Source: Clostridiales bacterium UBA2432
GTDB taxonomy: Bacteria; Bacillota; Clostridia; Lachnospirales; Vallitaleaceae
Length of the DNA: 64,000 nucleotides
Assembly (NCBI GenBank): GCA_002342805.1
Contig: DDQW01000021.1
Span: 29,384-93,383, forward strand
Direction: 5' to 3'
Shown: piece by piece, positions 32,527 to 40,700 of the stretch
Position numbering within the stretch: the first letter of the stretch is position 1
How the letters are laid out: each line of letters opens with the position of its first letter
The notes under the pieces: model-generated
Database searches by the model: none
What the model was told of the DNA's origin: nothing
Seen by the model: only the letters and a program-made list of their open reading frames with translations
Translations under genes and position numbers: made by a program

Positions 32527-34839
32527 ATGATTCTTTACAAAAGTACAGCCTATGAATTCAACTATGATGTTCGCTATAATAAAATTACTTTAAAATTAGA
32601 AGAAGAATTTTTAAAAATTTTAGGGCGAAGACCTTCGGATAGTGAGCGAAGGTCCTTTAGTAATTCCTTGAGTAAAATGAATGATATCTTAATGAATGAA
32701 GAACTTATAAAAAAAGATTGTGGTGTATTAATTGAGTATCAGTTACCAAGTTCATCCATGCGCCTTGATTTTATGATTACCGGAAAAGATAAGTTTATGA
32801 ACAAGAATGCGGTAATCGTTGAATTAAAACAATGGGAAAAGGTGGAAGAATCCGAAACAATGCGCCAAGTATATACATATACCGGCGGAGCTATACGTGA
32901 AGTCAACCATCCATCGGTACAAGTCTCAAGATACAAACGCTATCTTGAAGACTATCACTCAGCCTTTCATCAAGGGATTTCAAACTCAATAAAACTCTAT
33001 GCCTGTTCATATCTACATAATTATCAGACCCAAGCTGAGGATAAGTTGTTAGATATGAAGTTTAAGCCATATATGGAAGATGCACCTGTTTTTACAGCTA
33101 ATGATGTGAAAAAAATAGGTACATTTATTCGAATGAATGTGGAAAAAGGCGATGGTCTTGAGCTAATTGATCAAATTGAAAAATCAATAAGTAAACCGAG
33201 TAAAAAGCTTATTGAACATGTCAATAATATATTAGATGCGAAGTCAGAGTTTATTTTAGTGGATGAGCAACTTATCGTCTATGATCGAGTGATGCAGATT
33301 GTAAAAAATAAAAAGCTTGATGGTACGGATGGCAAATATGTTGTACTTGTGAAGGGCGGACCGGGAACCGGTAAATCGGTTGTTGGGTTGAACCTATTAG
33401 GTCGTATTTTGCGTGAAGATAAAGAGTGTGTTTATATTGCTGCAAATGCTGCCTTTAAAAATGGAATGGCGAATAAAATTGATAAGGATCGTGCAAAAGC
33501 CCTATTTAAGCATCCGTATTATTATAATAAAGAATTGACGCAAAGCAAGCAAGAATTTCAAACGGCAATTATTGATGAAGCTCATCGGATTAGTACGACA
33601 CCACCCCCGATGCAGAAAAAACTTGAAAATACCTTAGTTGAAGAAATTATCAGTAAAACCCAGCTGAGTGTTTTTTTTACAGACGATTTACAGATGATTC
33701 GGCCCAATGATATTGGATCATATTCACATGTCAAGGAAGTTGCCAACAGACTAGGGTGTCAGCTATATGAATACGAATTAGACGCACAATTTCGATGTGC
33801 AGGATCTGAAGGATATTTGAATTGGCTAGATGATGTATTGGCTATTCGAAATACCGCCAATGCAAGTGGCTGGGAAAATTTGGACGACCTTGAATTTCAT
33901 ATATTGGATGACCCAAACATTATGAAAAACAAAATGATGGAATACCAGGAGCTAGGCTTTCAGGCACGATTAGTTGCAGGATATGCATGGCCTTGGAGCA
34001 AGGGATTAAATAGTGATGGAAGCTTAGTCAATGATGTAAAAATTTATGAAGATGATGCATTAGTCTTTGAAATGCCTTGGAATCCACAAGAAAGCTACAA
34101 AGGAAGAAAAGCGAATAATATTCCCAAAGGAACAACAGAATGGGCTATTGACCCACGTGGCGTTAATCAAATTGGCTGTATACATACGACACAAGGACTA
34201 GAATTTGATTATGTCGGTGTCATTATCGGAGAAGAATTCCGTTACGATTTGCAACAAGAATGTTGGGTAGCGGATGTTGGTAAATGCCATGATAAAAAAA
34301 TAGGAAAAAGAGCCCAAGATGATTTTTTACGTCTCGCACAAAATACATATAAAACATTATTAACGAGAGGTATTAAAGGTGTATATGTCTACTCAGTTGA
34401 TCAAGATACAAGACAGTATCTGCACCGTCGATTAAATACGGTCAAAAATCTTGAAGAACAACGATTCTACCATAAAAAAGAAACCACGCTTCATGAATTA
34501 TTTAATGTTCAGCCGAGTCAAGTGGCGGAAGGTAGTTTTTATGGTGAGAAGGTAAGCATACACCTTGAAAATTTTAGTGTCACAAAATTTGCGGGAAGTT
34601 CAATGTATTGTGATATACATGATGAACATTTAGTATATGATCAATTATGTCAACTTGCACACCGGAAAAATATACGTGATACTGCATTAATGCAACAATT
34701 GGAAGAAACCCCTCAGATAAGACATTATGTCTTATTACCGGATACCCTTCAAATAGATATACAGTTTTCAAAATTTACACCTAAGGCGATTGTACGACGA
34801 ACAAGCCAGGACAAAAGTATTCTTTCATTTGTTTTTTGA
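32527..34839 (+). CDS. DUF2075 superfamily 1-like helicase/ATPase with nuclease-like N-terminus
   Basis: 770 residues. The C-terminal two thirds form a DUF2075 (Schlafen-type) P-loop ATPase: Walker A GGPGTGKS at 277-284 (K283), Walker B IIDEAH, an ATPase/helicase motif FTDDLQMI, then an arginine-containing DAQFRC and IHTTQGLEFDYVGV. The N-terminal region has a MRLDFMI followed by AVIVELKQWE, a D...ExK spacing like PD-(D/E)XK nucleases (inference). ATG 32527 is supported by GGGGAGA 6 nt upstream. It forms an operon with the MazG-like gene. Roles in defence or nucleic-acid repair are both possible; no established system is claimed. Confidence 0.85.
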   Translation: MILYKSTAYEFNYDVRYNKITLKLEEEFLKILGRRPSDSERRSFSNSLSKMNDILMNEELIKKDCGVLIEYQLPSSSMRLDFMITGKDKFMNKNAVIVELKQWEKVEESETMRQVYTYTGGAIREVNHPSVQVSRYKRYLEDYHSAFHQGISNSIKLYACSYLHNYQTQAEDKLLDMKFKPYMEDAPVFTANDVKKIGTFIRMNVEKGDGLELIDQIEKSISKPSKKLIEHVNNILDAKSEFILVDEQLIVYDRVMQIVKNKKLDGTDGKYVVLVKGGPGTGKSVVGLNLLGRILREDKECVYIAANAAFKNGMANKIDKDRAKALFKHPYYYNKELTQSKQEFQTAIIDEAHRISTTPPPMQKKLENTLVEEIISKTQLSVFFTDDLQMIRPNDIGSYSHVKEVANRLGCQLYEYELDAQFRCAGSEGYLNWLDDVLAIRNTANASGWENLDDLEFHILDDPNIMKNKMMEYQELGFQARLVAGYAWPWSKGLNSDGSLVNDVKIYEDDALVFEMPWNPQESYKGRKANNIPKGTTEWAIDPRGVNQIGCIHTTQGLEFDYVGVIIGEEFRYDLQQECWVADVGKCHDKKIGKRAQDDFLRLAQNTYKTLLTRGIKGVYVYSVDQDTRQYLHRRLNTVKNLEEQRFYHKKETTLHELFNVQPSQVAEGSFYGEKVSIHLENFSVTKFAGSSMYCDIHDEHLVYDQLCQLAHRKNIRDTALMQQLEETPQIRHYVLLPDTLQIDIQFSKFTPKAIVRRTSQDKSILSFVF

Positions 34840-34864
34840 AAAAAATATATTTTATAAATCTCTA

Positions 34865-34893
34865 TTGACAAGCAAAAAGGATTATTGTATCAT
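34865..34893 (+). promoter_or_regulatory. Promoter of the LacI gene of the alpha-glucoside operon
   Basis: TTGACA (34865-34870), 17 bp, TATCAT (34888-34893): a consensus-quality vegetative promoter. The operator begins 5 nt downstream. Confidence 0.85.
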
Positions 34894-34897
34894 ATAG

Positions 34898-34914
34898 GTA
34901 TAACGTTAAACCAA
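34898..34914. promoter_or_regulatory. LacI operator, copy 1
   Basis: GTATAACGTTAAACCAA, centred on the palindrome TAACGTTA (34901-34908), overlaps the expected transcription start. The identical 17 nt recur at 35963. Suggests autoregulation by the LacI protein encoded next. Confidence 0.8.
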
Positions 34915-34933
34915 ATGATGGAAGTGAACAGAT

Positions 34934-35944
34934 ATGGCGACAATTAAAGAGATAGCGAAACTGTCTGGGGTAAGTCCTATGACAGTGTCCAATGTCATTA
35001 ATAAGAAACACAGCAAAGTGTCCAAGAAGACGATTGATAAAGTCGAAAAGATTATTAAAGAATTAAATTATGTGCCCAATATGTCGGCAAGATCCCTCGT
35101 TGCTAAGCACTCGAATATCATCGTCTTGATTATTCCACAGACATTAGAAGACGATCCGGATAAAGATTACGCAATGAAAAATCCCTTTTATGGGGAGTTT
35201 ATTAACAGTATCGAGTACAACCTAAGGAAAAATGGATGCTATATGATGCTCCGTTTTGTGTCAGAAGATGAAGAGTACCATCATTCCTTAAAAGTATGGA
35301 ACGCAGATGGGGTTATTGTCTTAGGAACGGACCAACGGCAATTCGATTTGAACTTAGCGCACATTGATATTCCTCTCGTGATGGTTGATTCCTATGTAAA
35401 TGAACAGGAAAGCCACTGCGCAGTCGTTAGTGATGACAAAGAGGGAGGCCGGCTTGCGGCAAAACATTTGTTCCAAAGTGGTGGGAAAACTTTTGGGGTT
35501 GTCTGTACAAATATTGCGGAAAAAGGCGTATCACAAGAGCGTTTTAATGGATTTTCAACCTTTCTGAAGAAAAACCAGATTAGCATTGAGCCGGAAAATG
35601 TTTTTCAAGGATATCCATCTTATGAATACGGTTTACAGATTGCCGAAAGCATCATGAACAATAAGATTGACAGTGTCTTCGCTTCATCGGATATGTTGGC
35701 ATTTGGTATTATTGAAGGTTTGAAAAAAAGAGGTATTCATGTTCCCAAGGACGTTTCTGTGATTGGATTTGACGGCTTGTTTGTAACAGAGCTTAGTAGC
35801 CCAAAGCTGACAACCATTAAACAGAATATTCAGGAAAAGGGACGGGAAGCAGTGGACTTAATATTAAAAGTCAGAGAGAACAAAGAATATAGAGAACGGG
35901 TGGTATTACCGGTAAGTTTACAAAAAAAAGAATCAGTAAAGTGA
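34934..35944 (+). CDS. LacI-family transcriptional regulator
   Basis: 336 residues: LacI DNA-binding domain (TIKEIAKLSGVSPMTVSNVI, hinge around 50-60) and a sugar-sensing domain. First gene of a cluster for alpha-glucoside uptake and cleavage. The identical 17-nt operators before it and before the GH13 gene indicate that it represses both itself and the operon. Effector presumably an isomalto-oligosaccharide or glucose derivative (inference). Confidence 0.93.
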   Translation: MATIKEIAKLSGVSPMTVSNVINKKHSKVSKKTIDKVEKIIKELNYVPNMSARSLVAKHSNIIVLIIPQTLEDDPDKDYAMKNPFYGEFINSIEYNLRKNGCYMMLRFVSEDEEYHHSLKVWNADGVIVLGTDQRQFDLNLAHIDIPLVMVDSYVNEQESHCAVVSDDKEGGRLAAKHLFQSGGKTFGVVCTNIAEKGVSQERFNGFSTFLKKNQISIEPENVFQGYPSYEYGLQIAESIMNNKIDSVFASSDMLAFGIIEGLKKRGIHVPKDVSVIGFDGLFVTELSSPKLTTIKQNIQEKGREAVDLILKVRENKEYRERVVLPVSLQKKESVK

Positions 35945-35962
35945 TTTTTTTTTAAGAAAAAA

Positions 35963-35979
35963 GTATAACGTTAAACCAA
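35963..35979. promoter_or_regulatory. LacI operator, copy 2
   Basis: A second exact copy of GTATAACGTTAAACCAA lies between the lacI stop and the AGGAGA ribosome site of the GH13 gene. Here it could block an internal promoter or act as a transcription roadblock. I see no strong promoter between the lacI stop and the site; the intergenic stretch is mainly T- and A-rich. Confidence 0.8.
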
Positions 35980-35991
35980 GGAGAAGAAAAC

Positions 35992-37596
35992 ATGAAATGG
36001 TGGCAAGAAGCAGTTGTATATCAAGTATATCCGAGAAGTTTTAAAGACAGCAACGGTGATGGTATCGGAGATATTCAGGGAATTATTTCCAAACTAGATT
36101 ACATTCAGTATCTGGGAGTAGATGTAATATGGCTATCGCCGGTTTATGAATCTCCCAATGATGATAATGGTTATGATATTAGCGATTATTACGCCATTAT
36201 GGAAGAGTTTGGAACGATGCAGGACATGGAGCGACTTATTAAAGAAGCAAGTGACCGAAACATAAAAATAATTATGGATCTGGTAGCCAATCATACATCA
36301 ACAGCCCATGAGTGGTTTATCAAGGCTATCGAAGAGCCTAAGTCAAAATATCATGATTTTTATTATTTTAGAGAGAACGCAGGTCATGTTCCAAATGATT
36401 TGCAGTCAGTTTTTCTAGGTAGTGCATGGACATTGAATCAAGAGATCAATGAATATTATCTGCATATGTTTGCAGAGTCCCAAGCAGATTTGAATTGGCA
36501 TAACAAAGAGGTTCGCTTAGAGCTATATAAAATGATAAACTGGTGGCTTGAAAAAGGGATAGGTGGTTTTCGCTTAGATGTTATCGACTATGTTGCTAAA
36601 GATATTGATAATAAAATCATAACAGACGGACCTTTGCTTCACGATTATATTCAGGAAATGACAAGCCAAACGTTTAGTAACTACGATGTGATGACCGTCG
36701 GTGAGACATGGGGAGCGGATACAGAAAAAGCGATTCGTTATTCCGATCTAGACGGGTCGGAGCTTTCAATGATCTTTAATTTTTCTCACATTCTGCTGGA
36801 CCAGGCAGGGACTGAGAAATGGGATTATAAAGCACTAGATTTGATTGACTTGAAGACAAACTTTGAAGAGCGTCAGCAAGGCTTATATCAAAAAGGATGG
36901 GACGCCTTATTCTGGTGTAATCATGACTTGCCACGAATTGTCTCACGGTGGGGCGATGATGGAGACTATCGCAGTGAATCAGCCAAGATGCTTGGGACAC
37001 TCCTTCATTGTATGCAAGGTACTCCCTATATCTATCAAGGAGAAGAACTTGGTATGACCAATGTACCGTTCAAAACGATTGACGCCTATCGTGATATTGA
37101 GACCATAAATATGTATAATGACAGAAAAGCGAAAGGCTATAGCATGGAAGTAATCATGGATGCGATTCGCCATATTGGCAGAGACAATGCCAGAGCTCCT
37201 ATGCAGTGGGACGACGGGCCTTATGCAGGGTTTTCGGATGCAGCGCCTTGGATTGACGTTAATCCTAATTACCTCAAGATTAATGTCAAAAACCAACGTG
37301 CTGATGAAAACTCCGTTCTTTCCTACTACAGAAAACTTATTGAACTCCGTAAAAAAGCTCCTTATAAAGACATTCTTAGAGAAGGTGATTTTGAACTTAT
37401 TGACCCAAAACATCCCGACGTATTTGCATATAAACGAGAATATACTAAAGACGGTTTAGTGGTAATCTGTAATTTTCGACCATATCCGGTTGAGTTTTCC
37501 ATAAGAGGAAAAGAGGTTATATTGACCAACTATCAACAAGCAAGACAAGGTAACTTATTAAGGCCTTATGAAGCAATTGTATATAGCCTTAATTAA
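35992..37596 (+). CDS. malL: Oligo-1,6-glucosidase-type alpha-glucosidase (GH13)
   Basis: Cytoplasmic exo-alpha-glucosidase, 534 residues, with an A/B/C-domain GH13 layout. Catalytic residues are D196 (GFRLDVIDY), E238 (VGETWG) and D312 (CNHDLPR). The residue after the nucleophile is Val197; in this subgroup Val is associated with alpha-1,6 bonds (isomaltose, panose) and Thr with alpha-1,4. It opens the operon, 47 nt after lacI and preceded by the second operator. It likely splits imported isomalto-oligosaccharides to glucose. Confidence 0.9.
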   Translation: MKWWQEAVVYQVYPRSFKDSNGDGIGDIQGIISKLDYIQYLGVDVIWLSPVYESPNDDNGYDISDYYAIMEEFGTMQDMERLIKEASDRNIKIIMDLVANHTSTAHEWFIKAIEEPKSKYHDFYYFRENAGHVPNDLQSVFLGSAWTLNQEINEYYLHMFAESQADLNWHNKEVRLELYKMINWWLEKGIGGFRLDVIDYVAKDIDNKIITDGPLLHDYIQEMTSQTFSNYDVMTVGETWGADTEKAIRYSDLDGSELSMIFNFSHILLDQAGTEKWDYKALDLIDLKTNFEERQQGLYQKGWDALFWCNHDLPRIVSRWGDDGDYRSESAKMLGTLLHCMQGTPYIYQGEELGMTNVPFKTIDAYRDIETINMYNDRKAKGYSMEVIMDAIRHIGRDNARAPMQWDDGPYAGFSDAAPWIDVNPNYLKINVKNQRADENSVLSYYRKLIELRKKAPYKDILREGDFELIDPKHPDVFAYKREYTKDGLVVICNFRPYPVEFSIRGKEVILTNYQQARQGNLLRPYEAIVYSLN

Positions 37597-37628
37597 AATA
37601 TAAGTTATAATAAAAGGAGAAGAAGTTT

Positions 37629-38933
37629 ATGAAAAAAATGAAAGTTGTTTTTGTGGTAATGTTTGCATTTATGTTTATTTTATCAAGCTGTGCAGGTGAA
37701 ACGCAGATGCCCGCAGATGAAGACGGTCAAACAGAAGTCGATAAGACCGGTACTAATGAAGATGCGGGGGGACAAGACACACAAGAAATGGTTGAGATCA
37801 CATTTATGAATTATTCATCATCCGGAGCCAATGAAGAAGTTCTTGGACAAATGGTGGAATCCTTTGAAGCAGAAAATCAAAACATAAAAGTCGATGTAAG
37901 GACCTATGGATTTGATGATTATTTTCAACAATTGGCAACATCCATAGCCGGAGGAACAACACCGGATGTGTTTGAACTTAATATTGAAAATTTCAGAGCA
38001 TATGCCAATAAGGGCGTCATTGCAAAAATTGAAGGCGTTGACACGACCAATATCCATCCGACGACCCTTGAAGCCTTTGCAATTGGTGGCGACCAATATG
38101 GATTGCCAACAAAATTTTCTAATGTTGTTATGATTTATAACAAGGATTTATTTGATCAAGCCGGAGTTGACTATCCGACAAATGACTGGACGTGGGAAGA
38201 GGAGTTAGAAGCGGCTAAAAAAATTCGTGCATTGGGTGAGAATTATTTCGGGGTTTATCGACCCATTCAAACATGGGAGTTTTATAAAACAGTTGTTCAA
38301 AATGGTGGAAGTATGATGAATGCGGAGCAAACAGAATTTACTATTAACTCACCAGAGAATGTAGAAGCATTAGAGATGATGATTGACAGAATCAATGAAT
38401 ATAATGTGACTCCAAATGCAGATCAAATGGGTGGAATGGGTGATTGGGACCTCTTCAAATCAGGCCGACTTGGAATGCTTGTTACAGGAATATGGGCTTT
38501 CTCAGATTTCACTGAAAATGCTGACTTTGCATGGGACATCGTTGTTGAACCTGGAATCAAGGAAAAAGCAACGCATTTCTTTTCAGATGCAATTGTGGTT
38601 AGTGAAAGTACAGAGAAAAAAGAAGCGGCCATAAAATTTGCAACATTCATTTCTGGAAGCCCGGAAGCAGCAGCGATACGTCTTGAAGCGAATTGGGATC
38701 TTCCTGTCGCCTTAACCGATGAAGTTTCTGATGCATATTTAGCTATAACACCTCCTGAAAACAAGCAGGCTGTTATTGACTCTTTAGATTATTTGGTCAT
38801 GGCGCCTTCTTTAGAAAACTTTAACGCAATTGCAGACACGTTAAACGACTATTTAGAACAAGCGGTTATGGGAATTTTGACACCTCAAGAAGCATTAGAT
38901 CAAGCACAGGAAGAGATTTCTGGGCAATATTAA
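37629..38933 (+). CDS. Sugar ABC transporter substrate-binding lipoprotein
   Basis: 434-residue binding lipoprotein: hydrophobic signal with lipobox LSSC (Cys about 21), acidic linker to about residue 55, then an SBP_bac_1 domain (EITFMNYSSSGANEEVL, YGLPTKFSNVVMIYNKDLF). It is followed by a stem-loop and two permeases. Its sequence differs clearly from the two binding proteins in the first 8 kb, so it probably has a different ligand; the surrounding GH13, GH15-like and GH31 enzymes point to alpha-gluco-oligosaccharides. Confidence 0.93.
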   Translation: MKKMKVVFVVMFAFMFILSSCAGETQMPADEDGQTEVDKTGTNEDAGGQDTQEMVEITFMNYSSSGANEEVLGQMVESFEAENQNIKVDVRTYGFDDYFQQLATSIAGGTTPDVFELNIENFRAYANKGVIAKIEGVDTTNIHPTTLEAFAIGGDQYGLPTKFSNVVMIYNKDLFDQAGVDYPTNDWTWEEELEAAKKIRALGENYFGVYRPIQTWEFYKTVVQNGGSMMNAEQTEFTINSPENVEALEMMIDRINEYNVTPNADQMGGMGDWDLFKSGRLGMLVTGIWAFSDFTENADFAWDIVVEPGIKEKATHFFSDAIVVSESTEKKEAAIKFATFISGSPEAAAIRLEANWDLPVALTDEVSDAYLAITPPENKQAVIDSLDYLVMAPSLENFNAIADTLNDYLEQAVMGILTPQEALDQAQEEISGQY

Positions 38934-38943
38934 GTGATAATTC

Positions 38944-38971
38944 CAAGGCTCTTTGATTTTAAAGAGCCTTG
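38944..38971 (+). terminator. Stem-loop between binding protein and permease genes
   Basis: CAAGGCTCTTT (38944-38954) pairs with AAAGAGCCTTG (38961-38971) around GATTTT, without a U-tract. Third instance of this arrangement in the window. Confidence 0.75.
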
Positions 38972-39001
38972 AAAACACTTTCTTCATAACAGGAGGTAAA
39001 A

Positions 39002-39883
39002 ATGAAGTTACTATTAATAAGAAATAAAAAGTGGATTGTACTATTCTTAATACCGAGTGTTATAGGATATGTTGTATTTTCGCTGATACCTATGATATCT
39101 ACTGTTTATTTAGGATTTAGTTCATGGGATGTGATTAGTGGTAAACCTGAAATCGTCGGAATGAGTAATTACCTAAAAATATTTTCGACAAAGGAATTTT
39201 ATCAAGTTCTTGGGAATACATTAAAATACATTATTATTTATATTCCGCTCATGCTACTTACCTCAATGCTCATTGCCAGCTTATTTAATACAGATGTTAA
39301 AGCAGTTAGTTTTTTTAGGGTTCTGCTATTCATACCTGTATTAACCTCTTGGGTTGCAGGTGCGATGATTTGGAGAACGGTATTAAGTTCACAATATGGT
39401 TTGGTCAATAACTTCTTGAAACTATTAGGAATAACCGGTCCAGGGTGGCTAACCGATCCAAAGTGGGCCATTGTATCTATTGCATTAGTGAGTGTTTGGA
39501 AAGATATAGGCTTTTTTTCACTCATTATTTTCGGAGGATTAAGAAATATAAACCATTCAATTATTGAAGCTTCAAAAGTTGATGGAGCAAATCGACTAAA
39601 CGTTTTTAGATATATTACATTTCCCATGGTTACCCCAACTTTGTTTTTTGTGTTGGTTACAGCCATTATTAATTCTTTCCAATTGTTCCCACAAGTTATG
39701 GTCATGACTCAGGGAGGACCCTTAGGGTCAACGCAAGTTATGGTAGAGCGAATCTACACCTATGGATTCAAATATTATCAAATGGGGTATGCAGCGGCAC
39801 TAGCGCTATTATTATTTATAATTATTATGGTGATTACATTGATTCAAATGAAGCTACAGAAAAAGTGGGTGTATTATGAATAG
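39002..39883 (+). CDS. Sugar ABC transporter permease, MalF/UgpA type
   Basis: CUT1 permease, 293 residues, about six membrane segments, EAA loop IIEASKVDGANRLNVF. Start ATG follows AGGAGG. It overlaps the next permease gene by 8 nt. Member of the LacI-controlled alpha-glucoside operon. Confidence 0.93.
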   Translation: MKLLLIRNKKWIVLFLIPSVIGYVVFSLIPMISTVYLGFSSWDVISGKPEIVGMSNYLKIFSTKEFYQVLGNTLKYIIIYIPLMLLTSMLIASLFNTDVKAVSFFRVLLFIPVLTSWVAGAMIWRTVLSSQYGLVNNFLKLLGITGPGWLTDPKWAIVSIALVSVWKDIGFFSLIIFGGLRNINHSIIEASKVDGANRLNVFRYITFPMVTPTLFFVLVTAIINSFQLFPQVMVMTQGGPLGSTQVMVERIYTYGFKYYQMGYAAALALLLFIIIMVITLIQMKLQKKWVYYE

Positions 39884-40700
39884 AAAATTAAAATTGAGAA
39901 GCTTTTCCATTATTTTGTTTTTGCTTTTATTTACGACGATAAGTTTAATACCGTTTTTTTGGATGATATCTACTTCGCTAAAAAACAGCGGAGCCTTAAT
40001 GGCGATTCCAATTGAATGGATTCCGAAAGAAGTGTCTTTTGAAGCGTATATAAAAATATTTACAAAAATTCCCTTTTTAAAATCTCTAGGCAATAGTATA
40101 TTCATCACTATTTTTTCGACGCTAATAACATTAATTTCCTCAAGTATGGCTGCCTTTATCTTTGCGAAATTCGAATTTAAATATAAAAAGATTTTATTTA
40201 CCCTCTTTTTGGCAAGTCTTATGATTCCTATTCAAGTAACGGGAATTCCGATGTTTATTATTTTAACAAAATTTCAATTGACGAACACCTATCTTGGAGT
40301 CATAGCTCCGTCAATCTTTAATGTGTTTGCGGTGTTTTTACTAAAACAACATATGACAAATATTCCAAATGCTTATATTGAAGCGGCCGTATTGGATGGT
40401 GCGAATTTTGTGAAGATATTTATTAAAATCATTGTACCTATGAGCATCATACCATTAACGACATTATTTGTTATTAACTTTATGAATTATTGGAATGATT
40501 ATTTTTGGCCACTCATTATTTTAACGGATCCGAATAAGATGACCTTACCTGTTATTCTCAGTAAGATGAATTCACAATACGCAACAGAATATAACACCTT
40601 AATGGCAGGCGCATTGATTTCTCTAGTTCCTATCTTGCTTGTATATACCTTTGCACAAAAATACTTTATCCGTGGAATTCAAGAAGGAGGAATAAAATAA
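39876..40700 (+). CDS. Sugar ABC transporter permease, MalG/UgpE type
   Basis: CUT1 permease, 274 residues, EAA loop YIEAAVLDGANFVKIF and C-terminal AQKYFIRGIQEGGIK. It overlaps its neighbours at both ends (8 nt upstream, 1 nt downstream), so the set is tightly co-translated. As with the other two importers, no ATP-binding subunit gene is adjacent. Confidence 0.93.
   Translation: MNRKLKLRSFSIILFLLLFTTISLIPFFWMISTSLKNSGALMAIPIEWIPKEVSFEAYIKIFTKIPFLKSLGNSIFITIFSTLITLISSSMAAFIFAKFEFKYKKILFTLFLASLMIPIQVTGIPMFIILTKFQLTNTYLGVIAPSIFNVFAVFLLKQHMTNIPNAYIEAAVLDGANFVKIFIKIIVPMSIIPLTTLFVINFMNYWNDYFWPLIILTDPNKMTLPVILSKMNSQYATEYNTLMAGALISLVPILLVYTFAQKYFIRGIQEGGIK

Noticed and set aside
36979..37413. 144-codon minus-strand frame across the GH13 gene
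   Set aside because: Antisense to conserved glycosidase sequence, with no independent support.
39238..39705. 155-codon minus-strand frame across the permease gene at 39002
   Set aside because: Antisense shadow of a permease with a conserved EAA loop; no ribosome site.
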